This document shows positions 29,031 through 38,478 of a stretch of 64,000 nt of DNA, piece by piece. Location of the stretch: positions 124,001 to 188,000 of the forward strand of contig NZ_JABWRJ020000003.1 in NCBI RefSeq assembly GCF_014268935.2, written 5' to 3'. A program made the translations under genes and the position numbers. Source of the DNA: Pseudomonas peradeniyensis. GTDB taxonomy: Bacteria; Pseudomonadota; Gammaproteobacteria; Pseudomonadales; Pseudomonadaceae. The notes under the pieces were generated by a model. That model was not told where the DNA came from, searched no databases, and saw only the letters and a program-made list of their open reading frames with translations. Each line of letters opens with the position of its first letter. Within the stretch, counting starts at the first letter, position 1.

Positions 29031-29117
29031 CTGTAGGAGCGGCTTCAGCCGCGATGAAGGCAACGCGGTGTCTGGCACCCACTGTGTGGGTGATCGCGGC
29101 TGAAGCCGCTCCTACAG
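29031..29117. repeat. REP pair (BIME), GCGGCTTCAGCCGC type
   Basis: Inverted arms CTGTAGGAGCGGCTTCAGCCGCGAT and ATCGCGGCTGAAGCCGCTCCTACAG enclose a short loop that itself holds CACCCACTGTGTGGGTG. It lies between choX and the SulP gene. Confidence 0.9.
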
Positions 29118-29137
29118 GTGTTGTGTCGCTTGTTAAG

Positions 29138-30061
29138 TCATAGTTTGGCCTTTATCGCCTCTTGTGCGTCACGGCCGGATTTCGTGGTCACTCCAGCCAG
29201 CCATCCTTCCAGCACCTGCGGATGGTCCCTTAGCCAAGCCTTGGCGGCCTCATCGAAGCCCACCTTCTTATCCACAACCTCGGCCATGATGCTGTTCTCC
29301 ATATCCAGCGTGAACGTCAAGTTGGCCAGCAGCTTCGCCGCATTCGGGCACGCCTGTGGATAGCCCTTGCGGGTCAGCGTGTACACATCGCCTTTGCTGC
29401 CAAACCATTGTTCGCCACCCGTGAGGTAATGCATCTTCAACTTCACGTTCATCGGGTGCGGGGTCCAGCCCAGGAAGGTGATGAACTGCTGCTTCTTCAC
29501 CGCCCGATCCACCTGGGCCAGCATCGCCTGCTCGCTGGACTCGACCAGCTTCCACTGCCCAAGCGCGAAGTCGTTCTTGTCGATGATCTCCTTCAGCGAC
29601 AGGTTGGCCGGCGCGCCGGAGCCGATGCCGTAGAGCTTCTTGTCGAACTTGTCGGCGTACTTGTGCAGGTCGGCGAAGTCCTTCACGCCGGCTTCCCACA
29701 CATAATCGGGCACCGCCAGGGTGAACTCGGTGCCCTCCAGGTTGCGCGCCAGCTGCTGCACGTCGCCATTGGCGATGAACTTGTCATGAAAGCCTTGCTG
29801 CGCCGGCATCCAGTTGCCGAGGAAGGCATCCACCCGGCCATCCTTCAGGCCACCATAGATGATCGGCACGGCCAGGCTGTCGATCTTCACCTGGTAGCCC
29901 AGGCTTTCCAGGAGCAGGCGGGCGACGGCGTTGGTGCTGGCGATATCGCTCCAGCCGGGGTCGGCCAGTTTCACGGTGCTGCATTGCGCGTCGCCGTCGG
30001 CGGCGTGGGCCGTGCCCAGGCTCAGCGCCAGGGCAAGCACGGTGGTGGAGAACTTCTGCAT
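29138..30061 (-). CDS. choX: Choline/betaine ABC transporter periplasmic binding protein
   Basis: A 307-residue binding protein with a Sec signal peptide ending in AHAA near residue 21. LADPGWSDIASTNAVARLLLESLGY, GNWMPAQQ and FLGWTPHPMN are characteristic of the OpuAC/ChoX quaternary-amine family, with several Trp residues for a cation cage. It lies 14 bases after betC, so choline sulfate utilisation is the likely context. No permease or ATPase gene is adjacent, so it must use a transporter core encoded elsewhere. A DnaA box (29268) lies in the 3' part. Confidence 0.88.
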   Translation of the reverse strand: MQKFSTTVLALALSLGTAHAADGDAQCSTVKLADPGWSDIASTNAVARLLLESLGYQVKIDSLAVPIIYGGLKDGRVDAFLGNWMPAQQGFHDKFIANGDVQQLARNLEGTEFTLAVPDYVWEAGVKDFADLHKYADKFDKKLYGIGSGAPANLSLKEIIDKNDFALGQWKLVESSEQAMLAQVDRAVKKQQFITFLGWTPHPMNVKLKMHYLTGGEQWFGSKGDVYTLTRKGYPQACPNAAKLLANLTFTLDMENSIMAEVVDKKVGFDEAAKAWLRDHPQVLEGWLAGVTTKSGRDAQEAIKAKL

Positions 30062-30075
30062 GGCGGCCTCTCTTC

Positions 30076-31593
30076 TCAATCCAGGGGTGCGGGCTGTGGA
30101 TAACGTGCCTTGCGCTCGAGGTCGTCGAGATCGATGTGGTTGCGCATGTACTGTTGGCTGGCGTCCACCAGGGGTTGGTGGTCCCAGCTTTTCAGCGTGC
30201 CGATGGCCAGCGCCTCGGCCACCAGCCGGCGGCGGCGTTGGCTGGCCAGCACCTGCTGGCGCAGGCTGGGGATATCCCAACGCTGGCGTGCTTCATCGAC
30301 AAATGCCTGCAGCAGCGCCTGGTGGTCCGGGCTGCCGGTGAGGTTCTCCCGCTCGTGCGGGTCGCGGCTCAGGTCGTAGAGTAAACAGGGGTCGTCCTCG
30401 CTGTACACGAACTTGTAGGCGCCGCGGCGGATCATCATCAGCGGGCCGACGGTACCCTCGGCCATGTATTCGCCGATCACCTCGTCATGCCCGCCCTGCC
30501 CTTGCAGGTGCCCGAGCAGCGAGCGGCCGTCCAGGTGCAGGTCTTTATCCACAGCGCCGCCGGCCAGTTCGACCAGGGTCGGCAGCAGGTCGCAGGTGGA
30601 AACGCTGGCGCTGATGCGCGCAGGTTTGAAGTGCTTGGGCGCGTAGATCAGCAGCGGTACCCGCGCCGACATCTCGAACCAGTGCATCTTGTACCAAAGC
30701 CCCCGCTCACCAAGCATGTCGCCGTGGTCGCCGGAGAAGACGATCAGGGTGTCGTCGGCCAGGCCGCAGTCCTCCAGCGTCTGCAGAAGCAGGCCGATAT
30801 TGTCGTCGATATAGCTGCAGGCGCCGAAATAGGCGCGGCGGGCATCGCGGATCTTGTCCACGGGCAGCGGCTTGTCCCACAGGTCGTAGACCTTGAGCAG
30901 GCGTTGCGAGTGCGGGTCTTGCTGGCTCTGGGCGATCACGTCGCGGGGCAGCGGGATATCCACAGCCTCGTAGAGATCCCAGTAGCGTTTGGGGATGGTG
31001 TACGGGTCGTGTGGGTGGGTCATCGATACGGTCAGGCAGAAAGGCCGGCCATCGTCTTCGCGCACGTGGTCGTAGAGATACTGACGTGCCTTGAACACCA
31101 CTTCCTCGTCGAAATCCAGCTGGTTGGTGCGCACGCACGGCCCGGCCTGCAGCACCGAGGACATGTTGTGGTACCAGCTCGGGCGTTGGTCTGGCGCGTC
31201 CCAGTTCACCGCCCAGCCATAGTCGGCCGGGTAGATGTCGCTGGTCAGGCGCTCTTCGTAGCCGTGCAGCTGGTCCGGGCCGCAGAAGTGCATCTTGCCC
31301 GACAGCGCGGTGCGGTAGCCGAGGCGGCGCAGGTAGTGGGCGTAGGTCGGTATGTCGGCGGGGAAGTCGGCGGCGTTGTCGTAGGCGCCGATGCGGCTGG
31401 GCAGCTGGCCACTGACCAGGGTGAAGCGCGAAGGCGCGCACAGCGGGCTGTTGCAGTAGGCGGAATCGAACACCACGGCCTGCTCGGCGAGGCGTGCCAG
31501 GTGGGGCATCTTGATCGGCGATGGGGCATAGATCGGCAACAGCGGCGCGGCCATCTGGTCGGCCATGATGAACAGGATGTTGGGTTGTTTCAT
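30076..31593 (-). CDS. betC: Choline-sulfatase
   Basis: A 505-residue type I sulfatase that cleaves choline-O-sulfate to choline and sulfate. The formylglycine motif CAPSR has the modifiable Cys at 52. NILFIMADQ carries metal ligands, SGKMHFCGPDQLHGYE and SMTHPHDPYT complete the active site, and FSGDHGDMLGERGLWYKMHWFE is present. The start MKQPNILF is the family start; an upstream extension overlaps the divergent regulator. It is encoded with choX and opposite a LysR regulator. Exact DnaA boxes lie at 30095 and 30545. Confidence 0.95.
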   Translation of the reverse strand: MKQPNILFIMADQMAAPLLPIYAPSPIKMPHLARLAEQAVVFDSAYCNSPLCAPSRFTLVSGQLPSRIGAYDNAADFPADIPTYAHYLRRLGYRTALSGKMHFCGPDQLHGYEERLTSDIYPADYGWAVNWDAPDQRPSWYHNMSSVLQAGPCVRTNQLDFDEEVVFKARQYLYDHVREDDGRPFCLTVSMTHPHDPYTIPKRYWDLYEAVDIPLPRDVIAQSQQDPHSQRLLKVYDLWDKPLPVDKIRDARRAYFGACSYIDDNIGLLLQTLEDCGLADDTLIVFSGDHGDMLGERGLWYKMHWFEMSARVPLLIYAPKHFKPARISASVSTCDLLPTLVELAGGAVDKDLHLDGRSLLGHLQGQGGHDEVIGEYMAEGTVGPLMMIRRGAYKFVYSEDDPCLLYDLSRDPHERENLTGSPDHQALLQAFVDEARQRWDIPSLRQQVLASQRRRRLVAEALAIGTLKSWDHQPLVDASQQYMRNHIDLDDLERKARYPQPAPLD

Positions 31594-31647
31594 GGTGCCC
31601 TTCCATCGTCGAGGGTTATGGTGAACGCTTGCAATCCAGCATGGTGC

Positions 31648-31656
31648 TGTGGATAA
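31648..31656 (-). other. DnaA box (perfect consensus) in the betC-LysR divergent gap
   Basis: TGTGGATAA on the plus strand. It overlaps an imperfect dyad, ATCCAGCA...TGCTGTGGAT, which could instead be the LysR operator, so its meaning as a DnaA site is uncertain. Confidence 0.55.
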
Positions 31657-31702
31657 CGTGGGTAAAGCCCATGCCGGGCAATGACTGGGATTAGCCAAGC
31701 TT

Positions 31703-32602
31703 ATGTTTGAGCACCTTGACGATCTGTCCCTCGATGCCTTGCGCGTGTTCGAGTCCGCCGCGCGCTTGCGTAGCTTCACGGCTGCGGCCCTTGAGCTGGG
31801 CACAACCCAGCCGGCTGTGAGCCAGCAGGTCAAGCGCCTGGAGGCGCAACTGGGGACGCGGTTGTTCGACCGTATCTACCGGGGCATCGAGCTGACCGAA
31901 GCGGGTCAGCTGCTGTTCGAGCAGGTACATCAAGGGCTTCAGGCCATGGACGATGGTGTTGCCTTGGCCAGCGGGCGTGGTCAGCGCGAGGTGTTGCAGG
32001 TGGCCACTGACTTCGCGTTTGCCGCGTTCTGGTTGATGCCGCGTCTGCAGCGTTTCCACGAGGCTTATCCACAGGTGGATGTGAGCCTGGTGACTGGCGA
32101 GCGCAGCCAGGGGATGTTGCGTCCGGACATCGATGTGGCGGTGCTGTTTGGCGATGGGCGCTTTCATCAGGGCGAGAGTCGCTGGTTGTTCGACGAGGAG
32201 GTCTTCCCGGTCTGCAGCCCACGGCTAACTCATGGCAAACCCTTGTCAGCCGTGGCTTTGCAACGATTGCCTTTGCTTCATTTGAAGGGTGAGCAGGCCA
32301 GTCGCTGGTTCGATTGGGCGGGGGTATTTCGTGGTCTTGGCGTGGACAGCCCGCCTCCGTCCGGGCAGCTGCGGTTCGATAACTACACGCTGCTGATCCA
32401 GGCCGCGATTGCCGGGCAAGGGGTGGCGATCGGCTGGGCACACCTGGTTGATGGGCTGGTCGAGCAAGGGTTGTTGTGTCGGCCTATGGAAGGCAGTTTG
32501 CGGTCGGAGCGCGGGTATTACGTGGTGCTGCCGCCGCGCAAACGGCGCGGGGCGCTGATCCAGCGGTTCGTGGATTGGCTGGAGCAGGAGCGTGGCCGAT
32601 GA
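31703..32602 (+). CDS. LysR-family regulator of choline sulfate utilisation
   Basis: A 299-residue LysR protein (LDALRVFESAARLRSFTAAALELGTTQ, then AVSQQVKRLEAQLG). The divergent arrangement with betC and the overall sequence fit the regulator that accompanies choline-sulfatase genes in proteobacteria. The 109-base gap holds a dyad around 31634-31656. A DnaA box (32065-32073) lies inside the gene. Inducer, probably choline sulfate or choline, is inferred. Confidence 0.87.
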   Translation: MFEHLDDLSLDALRVFESAARLRSFTAAALELGTTQPAVSQQVKRLEAQLGTRLFDRIYRGIELTEAGQLLFEQVHQGLQAMDDGVALASGRGQREVLQVATDFAFAAFWLMPRLQRFHEAYPQVDVSLVTGERSQGMLRPDIDVAVLFGDGRFHQGESRWLFDEEVFPVCSPRLTHGKPLSAVALQRLPLLHLKGEQASRWFDWAGVFRGLGVDSPPPSGQLRFDNYTLLIQAAIAGQGVAIGWAHLVDGLVEQGLLCRPMEGSLRSERGYYVVLPPRKRRGALIQRFVDWLEQERGR

Positions 32603-32612
32603 ACGGCGCTGT

Positions 32613-32740
32613 CTGTAGGAGCGGCCTTGTGTCGCGAAAGGGCTGCGCAGCAGCCCCGGCGATCGTGATCATCACGCAAATTCTGGGGCCGCTTCGCGCC
32701 CCTTTCCGACCGGTCCGATGCCTCGGCAAGGCCGCTCAGG
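32613..32740. repeat. REP element, intact arm followed by a decayed arm
   Basis: The intact arm (CTGTAGGAGCGGCCTTGTGTCGCGAAAGGGCTGCGCAGCAGCCCC, about 32613-32657) is followed by a second stem (GGGGCCGCTTCGCGCCCC at about 32685) and a diverged arm ending AAGGCCGCTC. Confidence 0.8.
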
Positions 32741-32788
32741 GATGGCGTAGACTTCAAGATGTTCGCATTACCGCTATCAGGAGCCATC

Positions 32789-33121
32789 GTGCAAAGGATC
32801 AAAGGCTATCACGCCCACGTGTACTACGACGCATCGACCATGGAACAGGCCCGTGAGCTGTGCGAGGAAGCGACGCGGCTGTTTCCCGTGACCATGGGAC
32901 GCATGCACCAGAAGCCGGTCGGGCCGCACCCGGACTGGAGCTGCCAGCTGGCCTTCGGGCCGGAGGTGGTCGGTGTGGTGCTGCCGTGGCTGGCGTTGTA
33001 TCGCAAGGGGCTGGTGGTATTCCTGCACCCGGAAACCGGGGATGAGCTGGCGGATCACCGCGATCATGCGATCTGGATGGGGGCGATCAGGCCGTTGGAT
33101 CTGTCGATATTTGGTGCTTGA
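32789..33121 (+). CDS. DOPA 4,5-dioxygenase family protein
   Basis: A 110-residue protein with the small ferredoxin-like fold family of DOPA 4,5-dioxygenases (YHAHVYYD near the start with His8 and His10, VGPHPDWSCQLAF, HPETGDELADHRDHAIWMG). The family name comes from plant and fungal enzymes; bacterial members have no established substrate. The GTG at 32789 is chosen because AGGAG lies 5 bases before it; the ATG 10 codons upstream has no ribosome binding site. It is flanked by REP elements. Confidence 0.82.
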   Translation: MQRIKGYHAHVYYDASTMEQARELCEEATRLFPVTMGRMHQKPVGPHPDWSCQLAFGPEVVGVVLPWLALYRKGLVVFLHPETGDELADHRDHAIWMGAIRPLDLSIFGA

Positions 33122-33124
33122 TGC

Positions 33125-33191
33125 AACGTGGGAGCGGGCTTGCCCCGCGATGGCTTCACTGCCGCCATCGCGGGGCAAGCCCGCTCCCACA
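33125..33191. repeat. REP pair (BIME), CGGGCTTGCCCCG type
   Basis: Inverted arms GTGGGAGCGGGCTTGCCCCGCGATGGC and GCCATCGCGGGGCAAGCCCGCTCCCAC lie between two convergent genes, ending three bases before trpA. Confidence 0.92.
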
Positions 33192-33194
33192 ACC

Positions 33195-34004
33195 TCAATT
33201 GCGGGCGGCGCGCACGCCTTCGGCCAGCGCCGAGCACAGGCTCAGCACATCCTTCACCGCCTGGCCGGCATCCTTGGCCTGGGCGATCTTGTCGACCAGC
33301 GCCGAACCGACCACCACGCCATCGGCCAGGCGGGCAATGGCAGCAGCCTGCTCCGGTGTGCGGATGCCGAAACCGACGCTGATCGGCAGATCGGTATGCC
33401 GGCGTAGGCGCGCAATGGCCTCGGTCACATGCTCGGTGGTTGCCGAACCCGCACCGGTCACACCTGCAACCGACACGTAGTAGACGAACCCGGAGCTGCG
33501 CTCCAGCACGCGCGGCAGGCGCGCATCGTCGGTGGTCGGGGTGGTCAGGCGGATGAAGTCGATGCCCGCGGCCTGGGCCGGGGTGGCCAGCTCGGCGTCG
33601 TGCTCCGGCGGCAGGTCGACGATGATCAGGCCATCGACGCCGGCCTCTTTCGCCTCGGCGACGAACTGCTCGACGCCGAAACGGTGGATCGGGTTGTAAT
33701 ACCCCATCAGCACGATGGGCGTGGTCTGGTTATCCACACGGAATTCGCGAACCATCTGCAGGGTCTTGGCCAGGGTCTGGCCGGCTTCCAGGGCGCGCAG
33801 GGTGGCGAGCTGGATGGCCACGCCGTCGGCCATCGGGTCGGTGAACGGCATGCCCAGCTCGATCACGTCGGCACCGGCGGCCGGCAGGCCCTTGAGGATC
33901 TGCAGCGAGGCATCGTAGCCCGGATCGCCAGCGGTGACGAAGGTGACCAGGGCGGAACGGCCTTCGGCCTTGAGTTCGGCGAAGCGTTGTTCGAGACGGC
34001 TCAT
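33195..34004 (-). CDS. trpA: Tryptophan synthase alpha chain
   Basis: The 269-residue alpha subunit, which cleaves indole-3-glycerol phosphate. The catalytic Glu49 in [12 protein letters not shown] and Asp60 in MADG sit at the same numbers as in Salmonella TrpA. Its start overlaps the stop of trpB by 4 bases. A DnaA box (33730) lies inside. The trpBA pair is separate from other trp genes, as usual in pseudomonads. Confidence 0.98.
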   Translation of the reverse strand: MSRLEQRFAELKAEGRSALVTFVTAGDPGYDASLQILKGLPAAGADVIELGMPFTDPMADGVAIQLATLRALEAGQTLAKTLQMVREFRVDNQTTPIVLMGYYNPIHRFGVEQFVAEAKEAGVDGLIIVDLPPEHDAELATPAQAAGIDFIRLTTPTTDDARLPRVLERSSGFVYYVSVAGVTGAGSATTEHVTEAIARLRRHTDLPISVGFGIRTPEQAAAIARLADGVVVGSALVDKIAQAKDAGQAVKDVLSLCSALAEGVRAARN

Positions 34005-35218
34005 GCCTGTTTCTCCTGGGCGGCCATGTGGTTCATCACGGTTTGCATGTCCTTGTCGCCGCGACCGGACAGGCAGATCACCATCAGGTGGTCCTTGGGC
34101 AGCTTCGGCGCGCGCTTGATCGCCTCGGCCAGGGCGTGGGAGCTTTCTAGCGCCGGGATGATGCCTTCCAGGCGGCAGGTGGCGTGGAAGGCGTCGAGGG
34201 CTTCGTCGTCGGTGATGCTGACGTATTCCACGCGCTTCACTTCGTGCAGGTAGGCATGCTCCGGGCCGATGCCGGGGTAGTCGAGGCCTGCGGAGATCGA
34301 GTGGGCGTCGGTGATCTGGCCGTCGTCGTCCTGCAGCAGGTAGGTGCGGTTGCCGTGCAGCACGCCCGGCACGCCGCCGTTCAGGCTGGCCGCGTGCTTG
34401 TCGGTGTGCACGCCGTGGCCGCCGGCTTCGACGCCGATGATCTGCACGCTGGCATCATCGAGGAAGTCATGGAACAGGCCCATGGCGTTGGAGCCGCCGC
34501 CGACGCAGGCGATCAGGCTGTCGGGCAGGCGCCCTTCCTTCTCCTGCAGCTGGGCGCGGGTTTCCTTGCCGATGATCGACTGGAAGTCGCGGACCATCGC
34601 CGGGTACGGGTGCGGGCCTGCCACGGTGCCGATCAGGTAGAAGGTGTCCTCGACGTTGGTGACCCAGTCGCGCAGGGCCTCGTTCATGGCGTCCTTGAGG
34701 GTGCCGGTGCCGGCGGTCACCGGGACGATCTCGGCGCCCAGCAGCTTCATGCGGAACACGTTGGCCTGCTGGCGCTCGATGTCGGTGGCACCCATGTAGA
34801 TCACGCAGGGCAGGCCGAAGCGCGCGGCGACGGTGGCGGTGGCCACGCCGTGCATGCCGGCGCCGGTCTCGGCGATCAGGCGCTTCTTGCCCATGCGCTT
34901 GGCCAGCAGCACCTGGCCGATGCAGTTGTTCACCTTGTGCGCGCCAGTGTGGTTGAGCTCTTCACGCTTGAAGAAGATCTTCGCGCCGCCGCAGTGCTCG
35001 GTCAGGCGCTCGGCGAAATACAGCGGGTTGGGGCGGCCGATGTAGTCGCGCTGGAAGTAGGCCAGTTCTTCGAGGAACTTGGGGTCGGCCTTGGCGGCTT
35101 CGTATTCGCGGGCCAGGTCCAGCACCAGGGGCATCAGGGTTTCGGCCACGTAGCGGCCGCCGAACGAGCCGAACAGGCCGTTGGCATCGGGGCCGGCGCG
35201 GTATTGGGTCTGGGTCAT
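34001..35218 (-). CDS. trpB: Tryptophan synthase beta chain
   Basis: The 405-residue PLP enzyme that joins indole and serine. The PLP lysine is Lys95 in NHTGAHKVN, and the phosphate-binding [10 protein letters not shown] is present. It is the first gene of trpBA and is divergent from trpI, across a 110-base gap holding a TrpI-like site. Confidence 0.98.
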   Translation of the reverse strand: MTQTQYRAGPDANGLFGSFGGRYVAETLMPLVLDLAREYEAAKADPKFLEELAYFQRDYIGRPNPLYFAERLTEHCGGAKIFFKREELNHTGAHKVNNCIGQVLLAKRMGKKRLIAETGAGMHGVATATVAARFGLPCVIYMGATDIERQQANVFRMKLLGAEIVPVTAGTGTLKDAMNEALRDWVTNVEDTFYLIGTVAGPHPYPAMVRDFQSIIGKETRAQLQEKEGRLPDSLIACVGGGSNAMGLFHDFLDDASVQIIGVEAGGHGVHTDKHAASLNGGVPGVLHGNRTYLLQDDDGQITDAHSISAGLDYPGIGPEHAYLHEVKRVEYVSITDDEALDAFHATCRLEGIIPALESSHALAEAIKRAPKLPKDHLMVICLSGRGDKDMQTVMNHMAAQEKQA

Positions 35219-35305
35219 GGGGCGCTCCAGGGCGTGATGGATGAGTGATGGGCTTTACTCTAACCACGACGCGGCCGGCTGAAAACCGATAAGATTGCGC
35301 AAACC

Positions 35306-35322
35306 TGTCAGGAAAACTCACA
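35306..35322 (-). promoter_or_regulatory. Candidate TrpI operator (site I type)
   Basis: On the minus strand it reads TGTGAG-TTTTC-CTGACA. This resembles the strong TrpI site described in the trpI-trpBA gap of P. aeruginosa and P. putida. It lies close to the trpI start, so it would also mediate autoregulation. Confidence 0.65.
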
Positions 35323-35328
35323 AGTAAA

Positions 35329-36225
35329 ATGGCCCAGGACCTTCCCCCCCTCAACGCCCTGCGGGCCTTCGAGGCGACCGCCCGGCTGAACAGTGTCAGC
35401 CAGGCTGCCGAGGCGCTTCACGTTACCCATGGCGCCGTCAGCCGACAGATCAAGGTGCTCGAGGAGCATCTGGGCGTGGCCCTGTTCGCCAAGGACGGGC
35501 GTGGCGTCAAACTCACAGATGCAGGGGTGCGCCTGCGTGATGCCAGCTTCGAGGCGTTCGACCGCTTGCGCAGCGTCTGCGCCGAGCTTTCCCGCGATGC
35601 CGACGAAGCGCCCTTCGTGCTCGGCTGTTCCGGCAGCCTGCTGGCGCGCTGGTTCATCCCGCGCCTGGGGCGCTTGAAGGCCGACCTGCCGGAACTGCGC
35701 CTGCACTTGTCCGCTGGCGAAGGCGATCTCGATCCTCGCCGCCCGGGGCTGGATGCCCTGCTGGTCTATGCCGAACCGCCTTGGCCTGCGGACATGCAGG
35801 TGCATGTGCTCGCCGAAGAGCGGATCGGCCCGGTGATGAGCCCGCACTTCGAAGGCTTCGATCGTTTGAAAGCCGCGCCAGCCGTGGCTTTGCAACGAGA
35901 GGCGGTGTTGCACACGACCTCGCGGCCACAGGCCTGGCCGACCTGGGCGCAGCAGCATGGCATCGAGCCCGGCGCGCTCAGTTACGGCCAGGCATTCGAG
36001 CATTTGTACTACCTGCTGGAGGCGGCGGTGGCCGGCCTTGGCGTGGCCATCGCGCCACAGCCGCTGGTGGCGGACGACCTGAAGGCCGGGCGGCTGGCTG
36101 CGCCATGGGGCTTCTCCCCGACCCGCGCCGCGTTGGCCCTGTGGGTGCCCCGGCGCGCCGCGGATGGGCGCGCCGAGCAGCTGGCGCAATGGCTGCGCCG
36201 AGAGCTGCAGCAGCAGGTCGGTTAG
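35329..36225 (+). CDS. trpI: LysR-family activator of trpBA
   Basis: A 298-residue LysR protein of the GcvA/TrpI type ([30 protein letters not shown], then [18 protein letters not shown]). It is divergent from trpBA, the classic pseudomonad layout, where TrpI with indoleglycerol phosphate activates trpBA. The last 4 bases overlap the convergent ElaB-like gene. Confidence 0.95.
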   Translation: MAQDLPPLNALRAFEATARLNSVSQAAEALHVTHGAVSRQIKVLEEHLGVALFAKDGRGVKLTDAGVRLRDASFEAFDRLRSVCAELSRDADEAPFVLGCSGSLLARWFIPRLGRLKADLPELRLHLSAGEGDLDPRRPGLDALLVYAEPPWPADMQVHVLAEERIGPVMSPHFEGFDRLKAAPAVALQREAVLHTTSRPQAWPTWAQQHGIEPGALSYGQAFEHLYYLLEAAVAGLGVAIAPQPLVADDLKAGRLAAPWGFSPTRAALALWVPRRAADGRAEQLAQWLRRELQQQVG

Positions 36226-36545
36226 TTACGCCGGCACATCAGGTAGGCGGCCAGCAGGCCGAGGGCGCCGACTGCCACGCCCGCGGTGGTCCAAGGGTGT
36301 TCCTGGGCATAGTCGCGGGTGGCGACACCAGTCTGGCGAGTGCGGGTCTTCACTTCCTCGTAGGCGTCACCGAGCAGGCTGCGCGAATGCCTGAGGGCGT
36401 TCTCGGCATTGCCGCGCAGCGCCTTCATGGTCTTGTGCGACTCCTCCGAGGCGTCGTGCTTGAGGTGCTCCAGCGTCTTGAGCAGGCTCTCGATCTCGGC
36501 TTCCATGCTTTCCAGGGAGGCTTGGCGCAGGGAATTGCGTGGCAT
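36222..36545 (-). CDS. ElaB/YqjD (DUF883) family membrane-anchored protein
   Basis: A 107-residue protein with a long amphipathic helix (about 8-75) and a C-terminal membrane segment with [19 protein letters not shown], preceded by the family hallmark [16 protein letters not shown] lies before the ATG. E. coli relatives are ribosome-associated, stress-induced inner-membrane proteins; that role is only inferred here. It is divergent from dodecin. Confidence 0.9.
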   Translation of the reverse strand: MPRNSLRQASLESMEAEIESLLKTLEHLKHDASEESHKTMKALRGNAENALRHSRSLLGDAYEEVKTRTRQTGVATRDYAQEHPWTTAGVAVGALGLLAAYLMCRRN

Positions 36546-36576
36546 GTTGACTCTCCTTCGCGGTATGGGCTGTAAG

Positions 36577-36616
36577 AAGTGCGACTGCGCGGCGGTGGGA
36601 AAGTGCAGTCGAACTT
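36577..36616. promoter_or_regulatory. Inverted repeat in the ElaB-dodecin divergent region
   Basis: AAGTGCGACTGC (36577-36588) and GCAGTCGAACTT (36605-36616) are inverted repeats with 11 of 12 matches, located between two divergent small stress-type genes. Confidence 0.45.
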
Positions 36617-36695
36617 TCTCCTGCGGCGATCGCTCGCAGGTAAACCGGGCCTGCGCTGCTAGGCTCAACGGACTACCCAACCAAGGAGAGCGCTC

Positions 36696-36911
36696 ATGTC
36701 GGATCATCACACCTACAAGAAGATCGAGCTGGTCGGATCCTCCCCCACCAGCATCGAAGAAGCGATCAACAATGCCCTGGCCGAGGCCGGCAAGAGCATC
36801 AAGCACCTGGAATGGTTCGAGGTGGTCGATACCCGCGGGCATATCCGCGACAACAAGGCCGCGCACTTCCAGGTGACGCTGAAGGTGGGCTTCCGCATCG
36901 CCAACAGCTGA
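36696..36911 (+). CDS. Dodecin (flavin-binding protein)
   Basis: A 71-residue protein of the dodecin family, which forms hollow dodecamers that store flavins. [22 protein letters not shown], the flavin-stacking Trp40 in HLEWFEV and the C-terminal VTLKVGFRI are characteristic. AAGGAG lies 7 bases before the ATG. An intrinsic terminator follows. Confidence 0.95.
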   Translation: MSDHHTYKKIELVGSSPTSIEEAINNALAEAGKSIKHLEWFEVVDTRGHIRDNKAAHFQVTLKVGFRIANS

Positions 36912-36960
36912 AACGAAGCTGGGCTAGGCTTGCCCGGCCTGATCGGGTAATAAGGTTGCA

Positions 36961-36983
36961 GGGCGCGAGCTTCGCGCCCTTTT
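36961..36983 (+). terminator. Rho-independent terminator of dodecin
   Basis: GGGCGCGA-GCT-TCGCGCCC is followed by TTTT. Confidence 0.85.
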
Positions 36984-37013
36984 CGTCTTTGATCTGTACA
37001 AGGAAAGCGATCG

Positions 37014-37235
37014 ATGAAGAAGTTGATTCTGGCCGTGGGGCTGATGGCGTTGGCCGGTGGCGCGCTGGCGGCGGGCAAGCCGTGCGAGGAGCTCAAGGCG
37101 GAGATTGCGGCGAAGCTCGATGCCAAGGGTGTGAAGGGCTATACGCTGGAGATCGTCAACAAGGGCGATCCGGCGGGCAAGGTGGTCGGCACCTGCGAGG
37201 GTGGGACCAAGGAGATTGTCTACCGCCGCGGTTGA
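37014..37235 (+). CDS. Small periplasmic DUF1161 protein
   Basis: A 73-residue protein with a signal peptide (MKKLILAVGLMALAGGALAA) and a mature DUF1161 domain: KPCEELKAEIAAKLDAKGVK, YTLEIV, and VVGTCEGGTKEIVY, with two Cys that probably form a disulfide. Function of the family is unknown. AAGGA stands upstream. A paralogue lies 1.2 kb further on. Confidence 0.9.
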   Translation: MKKLILAVGLMALAGGALAAGKPCEELKAEIAAKLDAKGVKGYTLEIVNKGDPAGKVVGTCEGGTKEIVYRRG

Positions 37236-37239
37236 CTGG

Positions 37240-37305
37240 CCTTATCGCGGGGCAAGCCCGCTCCCACGGACCGTATCCTGTGAGAACGGTTTTGCCCCGC
37301 TATGG
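37240..37305. repeat. REP pair with one degenerate arm
   Basis: One arm is intact (ATCGCGGGGCAAGCCCGCTCCCACGG); the other, GTGAGAACGGTTTTGCCCCGCTATGGCC, has several changes, which shows ongoing decay. Confidence 0.8.
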
Positions 37306-37307
37306 CC

Positions 37308-38312
37308 TTAATCGGCCTTCAGGGCCTGTGCCATCAGCTCATAGGACCTGATCCGGTCGGCATGCTCATACAGATCGCTGGTGAAGATCAGCTCATCTGC
37401 TCCGGTCTGCTCCAGCAGTACCTCCACCTTCGCCCGTACCTTCTGCGGGCTGCCGATCATCGCCAGGCCCAGGAAGCTGCTCACTGCATCGCGCTCATGG
37501 GGCAGCCATAGTCCATTCATGCTTTCGACCGGCGGGCGTTGCATCAGGCTCTGGCCACGGATCAGCGCGAGGATGCGCTGGTACACCGAAGTCGCCAGGT
37601 AATCGGCCTTTTCGTCGGTCTCGGCCACCACCATAGGGATGCCAAGCATCACGTAAGGCTTGTCCAGCGTGGTGGACGGCTTGAAATGGTCGCGGTAGAT
37701 GCGGATGGCCTCGTGCATGTAGCGCGGCGCGAAGTGCGAGGCGAAGGCGTAGGGCATGCCGCGCATGCCGGCCAGCTGGGCGCTGAACAGGCTGGAGCCG
37801 AGCAGCCACATCGGCACCTCGGTGTCATGGCCGGGTACGGCGATCACTTTTTGATCATCGGTACGCGGGCCGAGGTAGCGCGACAGTTCCTCGACATCGT
37901 CGGGGAAGTCGTCGGCGCTGCCGGAGCGTTCACGGCGCAGGGCGCGGGCGGTCATCTGGTCGGACCCCGGGGCGCGGCCCAGGCCCAGGTCGATACGCCC
38001 CGGGTACAGGCTGGCCAGGGTGCCGAATTGCTCGGCGATCACCAGCGGCGCATGGTTGGGCAGCATCACCCCGCCGGAACCGATGCGGATGGTCGAGGTG
38101 CCACCGGCCAGGTAGCCGATCAGCACGGCGGTGGCCGAACTGGCGATGCCGTCCATGTTGTGGTGTTCGGCGACCCAGAAGCGGTTGTAGCCGAAGCGCT
38201 CGACGTGCCGGGCCAGGTCCAGCGAGTTGCGCAGCGATTGCGCCGGGCCGCCGTCGGCGCGCACGGGCACCAGGTCGAGGGTGGAAATCTTCAGGTCTCG
38301 CAGGTGCGTCAT
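37308..38312 (-). CDS. LLM-class flavin-dependent oxidoreductase (luciferase-like)
   Basis: A 334-residue bacterial-luciferase-like monooxygenase of the YhbW subgroup. [37 protein letters not shown] and [15 protein letters not shown] are typical. These enzymes use FMNH2 supplied by a reductase; the substrate is unknown. It lies between two DUF1161 genes. Confidence 0.92.
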   Translation of the reverse strand: MTHLRDLKISTLDLVPVRADGGPAQSLRNSLDLARHVERFGYNRFWVAEHHNMDGIASSATAVLIGYLAGGTSTIRIGSGGVMLPNHAPLVIAEQFGTLASLYPGRIDLGLGRAPGSDQMTARALRRERSGSADDFPDDVEELSRYLGPRTDDQKVIAVPGHDTEVPMWLLGSSLFSAQLAGMRGMPYAFASHFAPRYMHEAIRIYRDHFKPSTTLDKPYVMLGIPMVVAETDEKADYLATSVYQRILALIRGQSLMQRPPVESMNGLWLPHERDAVSSFLGLAMIGSPQKVRAKVEVLLEQTGADELIFTSDLYEHADRIRSYELMAQALKAD

Positions 38313-38478
38313 TGGAGCCTCCGCATCAGGTGGTTGGCCAAGGGCCTTTGAACCTCTGTATGGGCACTTTCGAAGGATTCAATGGGCGACGGGTTTTTGC
38401 AGGGCGGCGCAACGGCGGTGGTTTCCTGTAGTCTAAACAGCGTTGGCAGCGTGTCTGCCCTGTTTCAGGAGCCGTTCC

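Noticed and set aside
29138-30061. choX as part of a complete ABC transporter operon
   Set aside because: No permease or ATPase gene is adjacent; the neighbours are betC and a SulP gene.
36611-36640. AlgU-type promoter before dodecin (GAACTT)
   Set aside because: The -35-like hexamer has no matching -10 (TCTGA-like) at the right distance.
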